A DNA stretch of 64,000 bases, from positions 1 to 64,000 of the forward strand of contig NZ_LIPT01000010.1 of the NCBI RefSeq assembly GCF_001418225.1. Direction: 5' to 3'. Each line of letters starts with the position of its first letter. The first letter of the stretch is position 1. Under the pieces are notes generated by a model that saw nothing but the letters and a program-made list of their open reading frames with translations, had not been told where the DNA came from and ran no database searches. Position numbers and translations under genes: made by a program. Shown here in pieces: positions 1-11,484 of the stretch. The DNA comes from Pannonibacter indicus. Lineage in GTDB: Bacteria; Pseudomonadota; Alphaproteobacteria; Rhizobiales; Stappiaceae.

Positions 1-327
1 GCCCTGCAACCCCAACCAGCAATGCCGCCCGCGCTGGCGCCACGACCATCATTGCACTAACAATCAAATTGGACCCGTCCGTGGGGGCCGATCAGAGCCA
101 CTGTCAGAATTTCTTGCAAGCGGGATCAAGTGAATTGTCCGGCGGATCGGCGGCCGGAAGAGCCACCCGGAATTGCACCGGGTCCTGATGACTTATGGGG
201 TTTTACCTAACCTGTTTGATACTGCGGCGCAATATCGCAGGCGCACAAAAACGCGGTGCGATACAGGTCTGTCTGCGCGATCCGGCACACGCTCGCTGCA
301 CATGCCGGATCACGGGATGTCAATGGT
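1..327. other. Left-edge non-coding region
   Basis: No convincing gene. On the minus strand two ATG codons at 52 and 49 open a frame that runs off the left edge with a hydrophobic start, so the first codons of a leftward gene are possible, but I see no ribosome binding site. ACCCGG and CCGGGT at about 165-183 form a short hairpin downstream of glpK that could help end its transcript; no T-run follows. Confidence in any single element is low. Confidence 0.3.
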
Positions 328-1815
328 TCAAAGGCTCATGGTCGCGGCAACGGCGGATTTCCAGGCGCCGTATTTGCGCTGGCGCTCGTCTTCGCCGATG
401 GCAGGCTCGAAGCGCTTTTCGATGGCCCAGCTTTCGGCAAAGCCCTCCATGTCCGGATAGACGCCAGCCGCCATCCCCGCGAGCCAGGCAGCGCCCAGCG
501 CCGTTGTTTCCAGCACCTGCGGCCGGTCAACCGGGGCGCCGAGGATGTCGGAAAGGAACTGCATGGCCCAGTCGCTGGCGCTCATGCCGCCATCGACGCG
601 CAGCACGGGCTTCCCGGCTGCATCCGTCCAGTCCACCTGCATGGCTTCCAGCAGGTCCCGGGTCTGGTAGCCGACGCTTTCCAGCGCCGCCTTGGCGAAC
701 TCGGCGGGACCGGAGTTGCGGGTGAGGCCAAAGATCGCGCCGCGGCAATCCGGGCGCCAGTAAGGCGCGCCGAGGCCGGTGAAGGCGGGCACCATGATCA
801 CGTGCTGGCCGGGATCGGCCTGTTCGGCCAGAGGCTGGGTTTCCTTGGCTTCGCGGATGATCTTCAGCCCGTCGCGCAGCCACTGCACCACGGCACCGGC
901 GATGAAGATGGAGCCTTCCAGCGCATAGGTGCGCTTGCCGCCGATCTGATAGGCGACAGTGGTGAGCAGCCGGCTCTGCGAAACAACTGGTTTGTCACCG
1001 GTGTTGAGCAGGGCAAAGCAGCCGGTGCCATAGGTGGACTTCAGCATACCCGGCTTGAAGCACGCCTGCCCCACGGTCGCGGCCTGCTGATCACCGGCCA
1101 CACCCATGATCGGGATTTCGTGGCCGAATAGATCGGCGCGGGCATTGCCGTAATTGGCAGCACAGTCCTTCACTTCCGGCAGCATTCCCATGGGAATATC
1201 GAGAAGCTTGCAGATTTCTGCGCTCCACTCCCCCTTGTGAATGTCGAACAGCAAGGTGCGGGCGGCGTTGGTGGCGTCCGTTGCATGAACGGCGCCTGCC
1301 GTCAGCTTCCAGATGAGGAAGCTGTCGACCGTGCCGAACAGCAGATCGCCCTTTTCAGCGCGGGCGCGTGCCCCCTCCACGTTGTCGAGGATCCACTTCA
1401 GTTTGGTGCCGGAGAAATAGGGGTCGAGCAGCAGGCCGGTGCGGGCGCTGACCATGGCTTCATGGCCTTCGTCCTTCAGCTGGCGGCACAGGTCTGCCGT
1501 GCGGCGGTCCTGCCAGACGATGGCGTTATAAACCGGCTGGCCGGTGCTCCGGTCCCAGACCAGCGTCGTTTCACGCTGGTTGGTGATGCCGATGGCGGCA
1601 ATATCGCGGCCCGTGCGCCCGGCGCGCTCAATCGCAGCGCGGCAGGAACCGGCCGTCGTCGACCACAGATCCGCCGGATCATGCTCCACCCAGCCGGACT
1701 GGGGATAGATCTGCGGAAATTCCTCCTGCGCGCTCGCAACCACCTTCATGTGCTTGTCGAAGAGGATCGCGCGGCTCGAAGTCGTGCCCTGGTCAATGGC
1801 AAGAATATGGGTCAA
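328..1815 (-). CDS. glpK: Glycerol kinase, TTG start
   Basis: Phosphorylates glycerol with ATP to glycerol-3-phosphate in the cytoplasm, the first catabolic step after uptake. It belongs to the FGGY kinase family: the N-terminal phosphate-binding motif DQGTTSSR is at residues 8-15, and a C-terminal [18 protein letters not shown] segment is typical of GlpK. The 495-residue length matches the family. I chose the TTG at 1815 because GAGGAGG lies a few bases upstream and the product then begins directly with the kinase fold; an upstream ATG at 1860 would put that Shine-Dalgarno sequence inside the gene. It is the last gene of the leftward glp cluster, about 170 bp after glpV. Confidence 0.95.
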   Translation of the reverse strand: MTHILAIDQGTTSSRAILFDKHMKVVASAQEEFPQIYPQSGWVEHDPADLWSTTAGSCRAAIERAGRTGRDIAAIGITNQRETTLVWDRSTGQPVYNAIVWQDRRTADLCRQLKDEGHEAMVSARTGLLLDPYFSGTKLKWILDNVEGARARAEKGDLLFGTVDSFLIWKLTAGAVHATDATNAARTLLFDIHKGEWSAEICKLLDIPMGMLPEVKDCAANYGNARADLFGHEIPIMGVAGDQQAATVGQACFKPGMLKSTYGTGCFALLNTGDKPVVSQSRLLTTVAYQIGGKRTYALEGSIFIAGAVVQWLRDGLKIIREAKETQPLAEQADPGQHVIMVPAFTGLGAPYWRPDCRGAIFGLTRNSGPAEFAKAALESVGYQTRDLLEAMQVDWTDAAGKPVLRVDGGMSASDWAMQFLSDILGAPVDRPQVLETTALGAAWLAGMAAGVYPDMEGFAESWAIEKRFEPAIGEDERQRKYGAWKSAVAATMSL

Positions 1816-1940
1816 GTCAGCCTCCTCGATTGCACCAGCCGCAGAAGCCCCCTCCGCCATGGCGTGTGAGACGGGAGCATCTTGTTGTTCGATGAAACCG
1901 GGCTCCGCGGCGGTTTCCGCCAGGATCCGGTCAGCCCAGA

Positions 1941-1962
1941 GGCGGGACCTTACGGCCCCGCC
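1941..1962 (-). terminator. Hairpin between glpV and glpK
   Basis: GGCGGG at 1941-1946 pairs with CCCGCC at 1957-1962 around a 10-base loop. No T-run follows on the minus strand, so this may be a partial terminator or an RNA-stabilising stem setting the level of glpK relative to the transporter genes. The function is inferred. Confidence 0.35.
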
Positions 1963-1985
1963 CCTGATTGTCGATAGCTAATTAC

Positions 1986-3692
1986 TTATTTCCACGAGGC
2001 AATCAGCTCATCATAGGAAACGGTAATCGGCTGCTCCTTCTCGTCCGGGATCTTGCGCTTGGGCGCACCCGGCTGGTCGAACCAGAACTCGGCGCTTTGC
2101 TCCTCGTTCAGCTTCGGGCCGATATCGCCCTGCACGCCTGCACGCTCCAGGCGCTCAAGCACCTTTTCCTGCTCGGCGCAAAGCGCATCCATGGCTTCCT
2201 GCGGGGACTTTGCACCGGAGGATGCATCACCGATGTTCTGCCACCACAGCTGAGCCAGCTTCGGGTAGTCCGGAACGTTGGTGCCGGTCGGCGACCACTG
2301 CAGGCGGGCGGGCGAGCGGTAGAACTCGATCAGACCACCAAGCTTCGGAGCGCGTTCGGTGAAGCTGTCATGCGCAAGAGTGGATTCGCGGATGAAAGTC
2401 AGGCCGACATGGCTCTTCTTCACATCCACGGTCTTGGAGGTGACGAACTGGGCATAGAGCCAGGCCGCCTTGGCACGGTCAACCGGAGTGGACTTCATCA
2501 GCGTCCAGGAGCCAGCGTCCTGATAGCCCACCTTCATGCCCTCTTCCCAGTACACGCCATGCGGCGAGGGAGCCATGCGCCACTTCGGCGTGCCGTCCTC
2601 GTTCATGACCGGCAAGCCCGGCTTGACCATGTCGGCGGTAAAGGCGGTGTACCAGAAGATCTGCTGAGCAATCTCGCCTTGGGCAGGCACCGGGCCGGCT
2701 TCGCCGAACACCATGCCGGCAGCGGCCGGAGGCGCATACTTGTTCAGCCACTCGATGTATTTGGCGATCGAGTAGACCGCAGCCGGGCCGTTGGTGTCGC
2801 CACCACGGGCCACGCACGAGCCGACCGGCTGGAAGTTCTCGTTGACGCGGATGCCCCATTCATCGACCGGAAGGCCATTCGGCTCGCCCTTGTCGCCGGC
2901 ACCGGCCATCGACAGCCAGGCATCGGTGAAGCGCCAGCCGAGAGACGGGTCCTTCTTGCCGTAGTCCATGTGGCCATAGACTTTCTTGCCGTCGATTTCC
3001 CGGCCGGTGAAGAACTCGGCGATATCCTCATAAGCCGACCAGTTCACCGGCACGCCGAGCTCGTAGCCGTACTTTTCCTTGAAGTCCGCCTTGTTCTTCT
3101 CGTCGTTGAACCAGTCATACCGGAACCAATAGAGGTTCGCGAACTGCTGGTCGGGCAGCTGGTAGAGCTTGCCATCCGGGCCGGTCGTGAACTTGAGGCC
3201 GATGAAGTCATTGAGATCGAGGCCCGGATTGGTGACATCCTTGCCTTCGTTCGCCATCCAGTCGGTCAGGTTGCGGGCCTGCTGGTAGCGCCAGTGGGTG
3301 CCGATCAGATCCGAGTCATTGATGTAGGCGTCGTAGATGTTCTCGCCCGACTGCATCTGGGTCTGCAGCTTCTCCACCACATCGCCTTCACCGATCAGAT
3401 CATGGGTGACCTTGATGCCGGTGATCGCAGTGAAGGCCGGGGCCAGCACCTTGGCTTCGTATTCATGGGTGGTAATCGTTTCGGAAACGACCTTGATGTC
3501 CATACCCTTGAACGGAGCGGCAGCGTCAATGAACCACTGCATCTCGGCTTCCTGTTCGGCGCGTGACAGCGCCGACATGCCGCCGATTTCCGCGTCGAGG
3601 AATTTCTTTGCTGCCTCCATGTCAGCAAAGGCGCTTCCGCTTCCAACCAGCATGGCGAGCGCCATAGCGGTGGAGGTGTAAAACACTCTCAT
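1986..3692 (-). CDS. glpV: Glycerol ABC transporter substrate-binding protein
   Basis: Periplasmic solute receptor that would deliver glycerol to the GlpPQ-GlpST importer. The first about 23 residues form a Sec signal peptide (hydrophobic MALAMLVGSG core, cut near SAFA-D). At 568 residues it is long for a family-1 sugar-type binding protein, as is usual for GlpV of the rhizobial GlpSTPQV system. It is encoded after the permeases rather than before them. Assignment rests on overall resemblance plus the glpK/glpD context. A related carbohydrate or polyol substrate cannot be excluded from sequence alone. Confidence 0.9.
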   Translation of the reverse strand: MRVFYTSTAMALAMLVGSGSAFADMEAAKKFLDAEIGGMSALSRAEQEAEMQWFIDAAAPFKGMDIKVVSETITTHEYEAKVLAPAFTAITGIKVTHDLIGEGDVVEKLQTQMQSGENIYDAYINDSDLIGTHWRYQQARNLTDWMANEGKDVTNPGLDLNDFIGLKFTTGPDGKLYQLPDQQFANLYWFRYDWFNDEKNKADFKEKYGYELGVPVNWSAYEDIAEFFTGREIDGKKVYGHMDYGKKDPSLGWRFTDAWLSMAGAGDKGEPNGLPVDEWGIRVNENFQPVGSCVARGGDTNGPAAVYSIAKYIEWLNKYAPPAAAGMVFGEAGPVPAQGEIAQQIFWYTAFTADMVKPGLPVMNEDGTPKWRMAPSPHGVYWEEGMKVGYQDAGSWTLMKSTPVDRAKAAWLYAQFVTSKTVDVKKSHVGLTFIRESTLAHDSFTERAPKLGGLIEFYRSPARLQWSPTGTNVPDYPKLAQLWWQNIGDASSGAKSPQEAMDALCAEQEKVLERLERAGVQGDIGPKLNEEQSAEFWFDQPGAPKRKIPDEKEQPITVSYDELIASWK

Positions 3693-3741
3693 TCCATTTC
3701 CTCCCGAAGTTTCATGATCGTGAGATCAGGTTACCTGCCCG

Positions 3742-4014
3742 TCAAACCCAGCGGAAAACCGCAAGGGCATAGACGAGACAGGCGATCAGAGCCCCCCACA
3801 GGGGAGCGCCGAAGGCGGCGAGCCAGCCAAGCGTGATGAAGGCTGAGCCCAGAAGGGTTATGAAGAGACGGTCTCCCCGGGTCGTCTCGATCCGCAGCAC
3901 ACCGGTGCGCGGCGTCTCCGGAAAGCGGATCGCCAGCACGGTGAAGATCACCAGCAGCGCCGCTATCGTCGCGAAGAAAATCGCGGTCGGAGCAGTCCAG
4001 GCCATCCAGTCCAT
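3742..4014 (-). CDS. Small DUF2160-type membrane protein of the glycerol operon
   Basis: A 90-residue protein with two or three hydrophobic spans (about residues 7-28, 50-66 and 68-88), separated by a short charged segment with RIETTRGDR. It resembles the DUF2160 family, which recurs in glycerol ABC operons. The biochemical role is not known to me; an accessory subunit or assembly factor of the permease is a reasonable guess. It lies 17 bp after glpQ and 49 bp before glpV, with AGGGAGA upstream of its ATG, so it is very likely co-translated with the transporter. Confidence 0.8.
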   Translation of the reverse strand: MDWMAWTAPTAIFFATIAALLVIFTVLAIRFPETPRTGVLRIETTRGDRLFITLLGSAFITLGWLAAFGAPLWGALIACLVYALAVFRWV

Positions 4015-4031
4015 ATCTGTTCTCCCTCAGA

Positions 4032-5763
<1,732 letters not shown>

Positions 5764-5764
<1 letters not shown>

Positions 5765-6840
5765 CAGGCCACCTCCCCCGTAACGCGCCAGCTGTTGGCA
5801 TAGACATTGACATGCGCGGGATCGAACACCACGCGGGTCATGCCGGATGTGACGGGGTCGCTTTCGCCCGCAATGATGTTGATGTCAGCGCCGAAGAACT
5901 CGGCCCGGACGATCTTGTGCCGCCCCACATCCTCGACGCGGCGCACCTTCACCGGCAGGCCTTCGCTTTCCGACAGGCGCACGAACTCGGGCCGCACACC
6001 GATCTGGATCTTGCCGTCCAGACCGGAATAGCCGTGGCCAAGCGGAATGGTTGCCCCGTTCACATAGGCCGAGTTGCCCTCGACCTTGGCATCCATCAGG
6101 TTCATGCCCGGCGAGCCGATGAAATAGCCGACGAATGTGTGGGCCGGCCGTTCGAACAGTTCCTGCGGCGTGCCGATCTGCACCACCCGGCCGTCATACA
6201 TCACCACCACCTTGTCGGCGAAAGTCAGCGCCTCGGTCTGGTCATGCGTCACATAGATCATCGTGTGGCCGAACTCGTGATGCAGCGACTTCAGCTGCGT
6301 TCTGAGTTCCCACTTCATGTGCGGGTCGATCACGGTCAGCGGCTCGTCGAAGAGCAGCGCGTTGACGTCCTCCCGTACCATGCCGCGGCCGAGGGAAATC
6401 TTCTGCTTGGCATCGGCGGTCAACCCGCGGGCCTTGCGGTCCAGCACCTCTTCCATGCCGATCATCCGGGCAATCTTCTGCACGCGCTCGGCGACATAGG
6501 CAGCGCCCGCCCCCCGGTTCTTCAGCGGAAACGCCAGGTTTCCGCGCACCGTCATCGTGTCGTAGACGACCGGGAACTGGAACACCTGCGCAATGTTGCG
6601 TTCCGCCGTCGCCTTCCCGGTGACATCGGTGTCATTGAACAGGATGCGGCCCTGGCTCGGCACCAGCAGGCCGGAGATGATGTTGAGGAGCGTGGACTTG
6701 CCGCAGCCGGACGAACCGAGCAGCGCATAGGCCTCACCATCGTTCCAGACGTGATTCAGCTCCTTGAGCGCAAAGTCGTTCTCGTTCTTCGGGCGCGGAT
6801 TGTAGGAATGGGCGAGATTGTCGAGTGTGATCTTGGCCAT
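5764..6840 (-). CDS. glpT: Glycerol ABC transporter ATPase with degenerate signature motif
   Basis: ATP-binding subunit of 358 residues. Walker A GSSGCGKS is at residues 42-49, Walker B with catalytic Glu (LLFDEP) near 162-167, and the switch His in YVTHD at 199. The C-terminal third is a regulatory OB-type domain as in MalK-like ATPases. The expected LSGGQ signature is replaced by LTADAKQKI at about 140-148, so this subunit probably cannot complete the ATP site of its partner in the usual way; its partner GlpS shows the complementary defect. The start at 6840 follows GGAGGGACCC; a longer frame upstream lies inside glpS and was rejected. Confidence 0.92.
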
Positions 6841-6850
6841 GGGTCCCTCC

Positions 6851-7939
6851 TCACGCCGCCAGCGCATAGGCGGCCGGAGCCACCAGCGAACCGTCCCGTC
6901 CGAAGACATAGACATGGGAAGGATCGAGATAGACCTTGAGCGCCGTTCCCAGGGCCAGGTCATGCACGCCATGCACAAGCCCCACCCAGCGCTCGCCATG
7001 GTGCTCCAGATGCACGAAGGTCTCCGACCCGGTGATCTCCGTGACCATCAGATGCGCCGTGAATTCCATGGCATCGGCGCTGTGCCGGTGCAGTTCCAGA
7101 TGATTGGGGCGGAAGCCCGCGATATAGCGGCCATCGCTCAGATCCGACAGCTTTCCGGCGGCCGGGATCGACTGGCCGTCACCGAACATCAGCCGGGCCC
7201 CGGCCTTGGCGATCTGAAGGAAGTTCATCGGAGGATCGGAGAAAACGCGCGCCGTCGTTGCGTCAACCGGGCGCCGGTAGACCTCCGGCGTCGGGCCGAA
7301 CTGGGTCACCCGGCCCTGCCAGAGCGCCGCCGTGTTTCCGCCAAGCAGCAGTGCCTCTTCCGGCTCCGTCGTCGCATAGACGAAGATCGAACCGGATGCC
7401 TCGAAGATCTTCGGGATTTCGACGCGCAATTCCTCGCGCAGCTTGTAGTCGAGGTTGGCGAGCGGCTCATCGAGCAGCACCAGACCTGCATTCTTAACAA
7501 GCGCACGTGCCAGCGCACAGCGCTGCTGCTGGCCGCCCGAGAGCTCGAGCGGCTTGCGCTGCAGCATCGGGGTGAGCTTCATCATCTCGGCGGTCTGACG
7601 CACCGCCCTGTCAATGTCCGCAGCGGGCTTGCCCATCAGCCGCAGCGGGCTGGCAATGTTGTCATAGACGGTCATTGCCGGATAGTTGATGAACTGCTGA
7701 TAGACCATGGCGATGGCGCGATCCTGCACCCGCACACCGGTCACGTCCGTGCCGTTCCAGAAGATCCTGCCCGAAGACGGCTGATCAAGGCCGGCCATCA
7801 GGCGCATGAGTGACGTCTTGCCGGCCGAAGTCGGTCCAAGCAGGACGTTCATGCTGCCCTCACGCAAGGTAAGGTTCGTTGTGTGGATGTGCGTCTGCCC
7901 ACCCACGACCTTGGAGACATTCTCCAGGACCAGGGTCAT
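6851..7939 (-). CDS. glpS: Glycerol ABC transporter ATPase lacking the switch histidine
   Basis: ATP-binding subunit of 362 residues. Walker A GPTSAGKT is at residues 35-42, an intact LSGGQ signature at 133-137 and Walker B LVLLDEP at 153-159. Where most transporters have a THD switch motif this protein has TTE (residues 190-192), so the catalytic His is replaced by Thr. A C-terminal regulatory domain follows from about residue 240. Start chosen at 7939 because GGGAGGAAT precedes the ATG. It lies 23 bp after glpD and 10 bp before glpT. Confidence 0.92.
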   Translation of the reverse strand: MTLVLENVSKVVGGQTHIHTTNLTLREGSMNVLLGPTSAGKTSLMRLMAGLDQPSSGRIFWNGTDVTGVRVQDRAIAMVYQQFINYPAMTVYDNIASPLRLMGKPAADIDRAVRQTAEMMKLTPMLQRKPLELSGGQQQRCALARALVKNAGLVLLDEPLANLDYKLREELRVEIPKIFEASGSIFVYATTEPEEALLLGGNTAALWQGRVTQFGPTPEVYRRPVDATTARVFSDPPMNFLQIAKAGARLMFGDGQSIPAAGKLSDLSDGRYIAGFRPNHLELHRHSADAMEFTAHLMVTEITGSETFVHLEHHGERWVGLVHGVHDLALGTALKVYLDPSHVYVFGRDGSLVAPAAYALAA

Positions 7940-7962
7940 GTATTCCCTCCTCCCAATTCCTC

Positions 7963-9564
7963 CTACTGAGCTGCAGCCTCCCCAAGCCGCAGCGCACAGG
8001 TACTCTTCATCCACGCATCCAGAGCCGCCACCTCGGCAGCACTCAGACGCAGGCCCAGTTTCGACCGGCGCCACACCACATCCTCGGCGGTGCGCGCATA
8101 TTCCTTTTCAATCAGCCAGTTGACTTCCCGCTCGGTCAGGTTCCATCCGAAGTGACGGCCAAGGTCCTCCACCTTTGCCGCTCCAGCCAGAATACCCGCC
8201 GCCTCGGTGCCATATGCCTTCACCAGGCGCGTGGCCCAGCGCTCGTCGAGGAACGGATACTCGGCGCGCAGGTCCGCAATCAGCTTCGCAACGCCCAGCA
8301 CCGGAAAGTCACCGCCCGGAAGCGGCACACCGGCTGTCCATGCCCCGGCCGTGCCGGGGAAATAGGGCACGATCTTTTCCAGCGCATGCTCGGCGAGCTT
8401 GCGGTAGGTGGTGATCTTGCCGCCGAAGACATTGAGCAGCGGCGCACCGCCTGTCTCTTCCACCTTCAGCACGTAATCGCGGGTCGCCGCCGTCGCCGAC
8501 TTGGCGCCGTCATTGTAGAGCGGGCGCACACCGGAATAGCTCCAGACGATATCATCAACCGTCACCGGGCGCTTGAAATAGCCGGAAGCGAATTTCAGCA
8601 GATAGTCGCGCTCCTTCTCGGTACAGACCGGCTTGACGCCCGGATCCGGATGGTCGGCATCCGTGGTGCCGATCAGCGTGAAATCCGTCTCGTAGGGAAT
8701 GGCGAAAATGATGCGGCCATCTTCGCCCTGGAAGAAGTAACACTTGCCGTGGTCGAAGAGCTTCTTCGTGACGATGTGGCTGCCACGCACGAGGCGCACG
8801 CTTTCCTGCGAATTGGAGTGCACCGTGTTGCGGATCACATCCCCGACCCAGGGGCCACCGGCATTGATCAGCATCTTTGCCTTGCGGCTGGTGCGGGCGC
8901 CGGTGCCGCGGTCTTCCAGCACGATCGACCACAGGCCATCCACGCGCTCGGCGGAGACCACACGGGTACGCACCATCACCTCGGCGCCGCGCGCCTCAGC
9001 GTCACGGGCATTCAGCACCACAAGGCGCGAGTCCTCGATCCAGCAGTCGGAATATTCATAGGCCTTGGCGAAGCGGTCCTGCAGCGGCTCCCCCTCGGGA
9101 GCGGACGTCAGATCGACCGTCGTGGTGCCGGGCAGGATCTTGCGGCCGCCCAGATTGTCATAAAGGAACAGGCCGAAGCGGATCAGCCACGCCGGGCGGC
9201 GGCCCTTCATCCAGGGCATTACCATGTTCAGCAGCTTCGAGGTCGGCGTTTCGCCCTCGAAGCGCATATCCTTGTGATAGGGCAGCACGAAGCGCATCGG
9301 CCAGCTGATATGCGGCATCGCCTCCAACAGCGTTTCCCGCTCGATGAGCGCCTCGCGCACCAGCCTGATCTCGAAATATTCGAGATAGCGCAACCCGCCA
9401 TGGAACAGCTTGGTGGAGGCCGAAGAGGTGGCAGATGCCAGGTCGTTCATCTCGGCCAGCGCCACGGACAGGCCGCGCCCCGCCGCATCACGGGCAATGC
9501 CGCAGCCATTGATGCCACCGCCGATGATAAAGAGATCGACCACCTGGTCTTGCTGCGACGTCAC
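7963..9564 (-). CDS. glpD: Glycerol-3-phosphate dehydrogenase, GTG start
   Basis: Membrane-associated FAD enzyme that oxidises glycerol-3-phosphate to dihydroxyacetone phosphate and passes electrons to quinone. The dinucleotide-binding motif GGGINGCG is at about residues 14-21, and the family segment STKLFHGGLRYLE follows. Length of about 533 residues is typical. The GTG at 9564 is preferred because AGGAGG ends nine bases upstream; ATG at 9591 is possible but would place that site within the gene. First gene of the leftward glp operon, divergent from glpR. Confidence 0.94.
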   Translation of the reverse strand: MTSQQDQVVDLFIIGGGINGCGIARDAAGRGLSVALAEMNDLASATSSASTKLFHGGLRYLEYFEIRLVREALIERETLLEAMPHISWPMRFVLPYHKDMRFEGETPTSKLLNMVMPWMKGRRPAWLIRFGLFLYDNLGGRKILPGTTTVDLTSAPEGEPLQDRFAKAYEYSDCWIEDSRLVVLNARDAEARGAEVMVRTRVVSAERVDGLWSIVLEDRGTGARTSRKAKMLINAGGPWVGDVIRNTVHSNSQESVRLVRGSHIVTKKLFDHGKCYFFQGEDGRIIFAIPYETDFTLIGTTDADHPDPGVKPVCTEKERDYLLKFASGYFKRPVTVDDIVWSYSGVRPLYNDGAKSATAATRDYVLKVEETGGAPLLNVFGGKITTYRKLAEHALEKIVPYFPGTAGAWTAGVPLPGGDFPVLGVAKLIADLRAEYPFLDERWATRLVKAYGTEAAGILAGAAKVEDLGRHFGWNLTEREVNWLIEKEYARTAEDVVWRRSKLGLRLSAAEVAALDAWMKSTCALRLGEAAAQ

Positions 9565-9595
9565 GGGCACGTGCCTCCTGAAACCGGACATTTGT

Positions 9596-9666
9596 GAAAA
9601 CAAACGAACCACAAGACGTAGGCTTTCGTCAATCGCTGATTTTCGTTTCTGTTCGTTTTTGTTTTC
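9596..9666. promoter_or_regulatory. Candidate GlpR operator region (repeated TTCGTTT)
   Basis: Between glpD and glpR lie GAAAACAAACGAAC at 9596-9609 and, on the other side, TTTTCGTTTCTGTTCGTTTT from 9640, continuing to GTTTTC at 9666. The first is close to the reverse complement of the second. DeoR-family repressors often bind direct repeats of short T/C/G words of this kind, so this is the likely site for repression of glpD and autoregulation. The repeats are seen directly; binding is inferred. Confidence 0.6.
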
Positions 9667-9878
9667 TCACGCTGCGGCAAACACTTGACCGGCGCCAGCC
9701 AGCCAAAACGCTCCACGGAAGAGCCACGCTGCAGAACAGCATGAATTTCTTGTGCATTGCACATCCGTTCCCGCACTGCAGAAAGCCCCGCACATTTCCG
9801 GCAAGCATTCGCCCCGCGCCTGAAACTTGAAAAAGGGAACCAAACCGAACATATTGCGCATCCCAAAAGGAATATGCC

Positions 9879-10643
9879 GTGTCCCAGAGCTTCCGCCAGC
9901 CCGAGATTCTCGAACTCGCCCGCCAGCAGGGGAAAGTCACCGTCGAAGGGCTTGCCGCCCATTTCGGCGTGACCGTGCAAACCATCCGCCGGGATCTGGC
10001 CGATCTCGCCGACAGCGGCCGGCTTGAGCGGGTGCATGGCGGCGCGATCCTGCCCTCCGGCGTCTCCAACATCGGCTATGAGGACCGGCGCAGCCTGAAC
10101 CGTGAGGCAAAGGCCGCCATTGCAGAGGCCTGCGCGAAGGCCATTCCGGAAAACACGTCGGTGTTTCTCAACATCGGCACCAGCACGGAAGCTGTTGCCC
10201 GCGCCCTGCTGCATCACCGCAATCTCATGGCTGTGACCAACAACATGAATGTCGCCAATATCCTTGCCGCCAACCCGGACTGTCAGGTCATTGTGGCAGG
10301 CGGGGCCTTGCGGCGCACCGATGGGGGCCTGGTCGGCACGTTGACCATGCGCACCATCGAACAGTTCCGCTTCGACTTTGCCGTCATCGGCTGCTCGGCG
10401 CTGGACGAGGACGGCGACCTGCTGGACTTCGACATTCAGGAAGTCGGCGTCAGCCAGACCATCATCCGGCAGGCGCGCAAGACATTTCTGGTCAGCGATC
10501 ACTCCAAGTTCCTGCGCGGCGCGCCCGTGCGGATTGCCTCGCTGAGCGAGATCGACACCTTTTTCACCGACCGGCCGCTCTCTCCTGCCCTCAGCACACG
10601 CTGCCGGGAATGGGGTACGAAGACGGTGATCTGTGGCGGATAA
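9879..10643 (+). CDS. glpR: DeoR-family glycerol-3-phosphate repressor, GTG start
   Basis: Transcriptional repressor of glycerol use, 254 residues. The N-terminal DeoR helix-turn-helix spans residues 18-45 ([20 protein letters not shown]), followed by the RVHGGA linker typical of the family. The C-terminal sugar-phosphate sensing domain (DeoRC) contains [14 protein letters not shown] and [19 protein letters not shown]. Glycerol-3-phosphate is the expected inducer. The GTG at 9879 follows AAAAGGA. It is transcribed away from glpD, and the repeated TTCGTTT words between the two genes are the probable operator. Confidence 0.93.
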   Translation: MSQSFRQPEILELARQQGKVTVEGLAAHFGVTVQTIRRDLADLADSGRLERVHGGAILPSGVSNIGYEDRRSLNREAKAAIAEACAKAIPENTSVFLNIGTSTEAVARALLHHRNLMAVTNNMNVANILAANPDCQVIVAGGALRRTDGGLVGTLTMRTIEQFRFDFAVIGCSALDEDGDLLDFDIQEVGVSQTIIRQARKTFLVSDHSKFLRGAPVRIASLSEIDTFFTDRPLSPALSTRCREWGTKTVICGG

Positions 10644-10679
10644 ACCGCCGCTAAGGCTTTTCGCAAGAAAGAGGGTGAC

Positions 10680-10726
10680 AGCCGCCGCTGCTGCGGCTAC
10701 CTCCTCGCTTATGCCGCGGTGCGGCA
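10680..10726 (+). other. Two tandem hairpins before rpe
   Basis: AGCCGC (10680-10685) pairs with GCGGCT (10693-10698), and TGCCGC (10712-10717) pairs with GCGGCA (10721-10726). They sit in the 154-bp gap between glpR and rpe and may end the glpR transcript or shape the rpe leader. No T-run follows. Confidence 0.35.
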
Positions 10727-10797
10727 ATCCTTTCGCCAAGGGCATCAGCCCCGGAACAGGCCGGCAGAAGTGCCGTCCATCCTTGTGGAGTGACACC

Positions 10798-11484
10798 ATG
10801 AGCCACACCCTGATTGCACCCTCCATGCTGGCCAGCGATTTCTCGCGCCTGCGTGACGAGATCCGCGCCATCGACGGCGCCGGTGCCGACTGGATCCACC
10901 TGGACGTGATGGATGGCCATTTCGTGCCCAACATCACCTTTGGCCCGGACATCATCGCCGCCATGCGCCCGCACACCGCCAAGGTGTTCGATACGCATCT
11001 GATGATCGCCCCTTGCGATGCCTATCTGGAGGCCTTCGCCAAGGCGGGCTCCGACATCATCACCGTGCATGCAGAGGCAGGTCCCCATCTCGACCGCTCC
11101 CTGCAGGCCATCCGCAATCTGGGCAAGAAGGCCGGCGTCTCGCTGAACCCGGCAACGCCCGAAAGCGTCATCGAATATGTGCTCGACCGGCTGGATCTGG
11201 TGCTGGTGATGAGCGTCAATCCCGGCTTCGGCGGACAAAAGTTCATTCCTGCCGTGGTGGACAAGATCGCCCGGATCAAGGCCATGATCGGCAGCCGCCC
11301 GATCGATATCGAGGTGGATGGCGGCGTCACCCCCGAAACCGCGCCTCTTGTGACGGCGGCCGGCGCCAACGTTCTGGTGGCCGGTTCCGCCGTGTTCAAG
11401 GGCGGCACGCCCGAGACGGCCTCCCAATATGCTGCGCAGATCGAGGCCATCCGCAGCGCGGGCAACGCGGCAGCCAAGGCATGA
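10798..11484 (+). CDS. rpe: Ribulose-phosphate 3-epimerase
   Basis: Interconverts ribulose-5-phosphate and xylulose-5-phosphate in the pentose phosphate (and, where present, Calvin) pathway. A TIM-barrel enzyme of 228 residues with the metal/catalytic motif [12 protein letters not shown] (34-45), the flexible loop [12 protein letters not shown] and the catalytic Asp in EVDGGV. Start at 10798 follows GTGGAG; an upstream in-frame extension has no family similarity. Its stop overlaps the gph start (ATGA), so the two genes are co-translated. Confidence 0.96.
   Translation: MSHTLIAPSMLASDFSRLRDEIRAIDGAGADWIHLDVMDGHFVPNITFGPDIIAAMRPHTAKVFDTHLMIAPCDAYLEAFAKAGSDIITVHAEAGPHLDRSLQAIRNLGKKAGVSLNPATPESVIEYVLDRLDLVLVMSVNPGFGGQKFIPAVVDKIARIKAMIGSRPIDIEVDGGVTPETAPLVTAAGANVLVAGSAVFKGGTPETASQYAAQIEAIRSAGNAAAKA

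Noticed and set aside
1-52. Possible start of a leftward gene at the left edge
   Set aside because: Only about 17 codons are visible, with no ribosome site; not enough to call a gene.
97-103. GCCACTG resembling a cobalamin-riboswitch B12 box
   Set aside because: No other conserved riboswitch parts around it and no B12-related gene adjacent.
1816-1860. N-terminal extension of GlpK to the ATG at 1860
   Set aside because: The extra residues have no family match and would place the GAGGAGG ribosome site inside the gene; TTG at 1815 fits better.
1968-3566. Long open frame on the plus strand opposite glpV
   Set aside because: Antisense shadow typical of GC-rich DNA; no ribosome site, no domain, and glpV on the other strand is clearly real. 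The same applies to the long plus-strand frame at 12784-14970 and to others of this kind.
6841-6999. Upstream extension of glpT
   Set aside because: It would lie within the glpS coding sequence; the ATG at 6840 has its own GGAGGG site and gives a normal ABC N-terminus.
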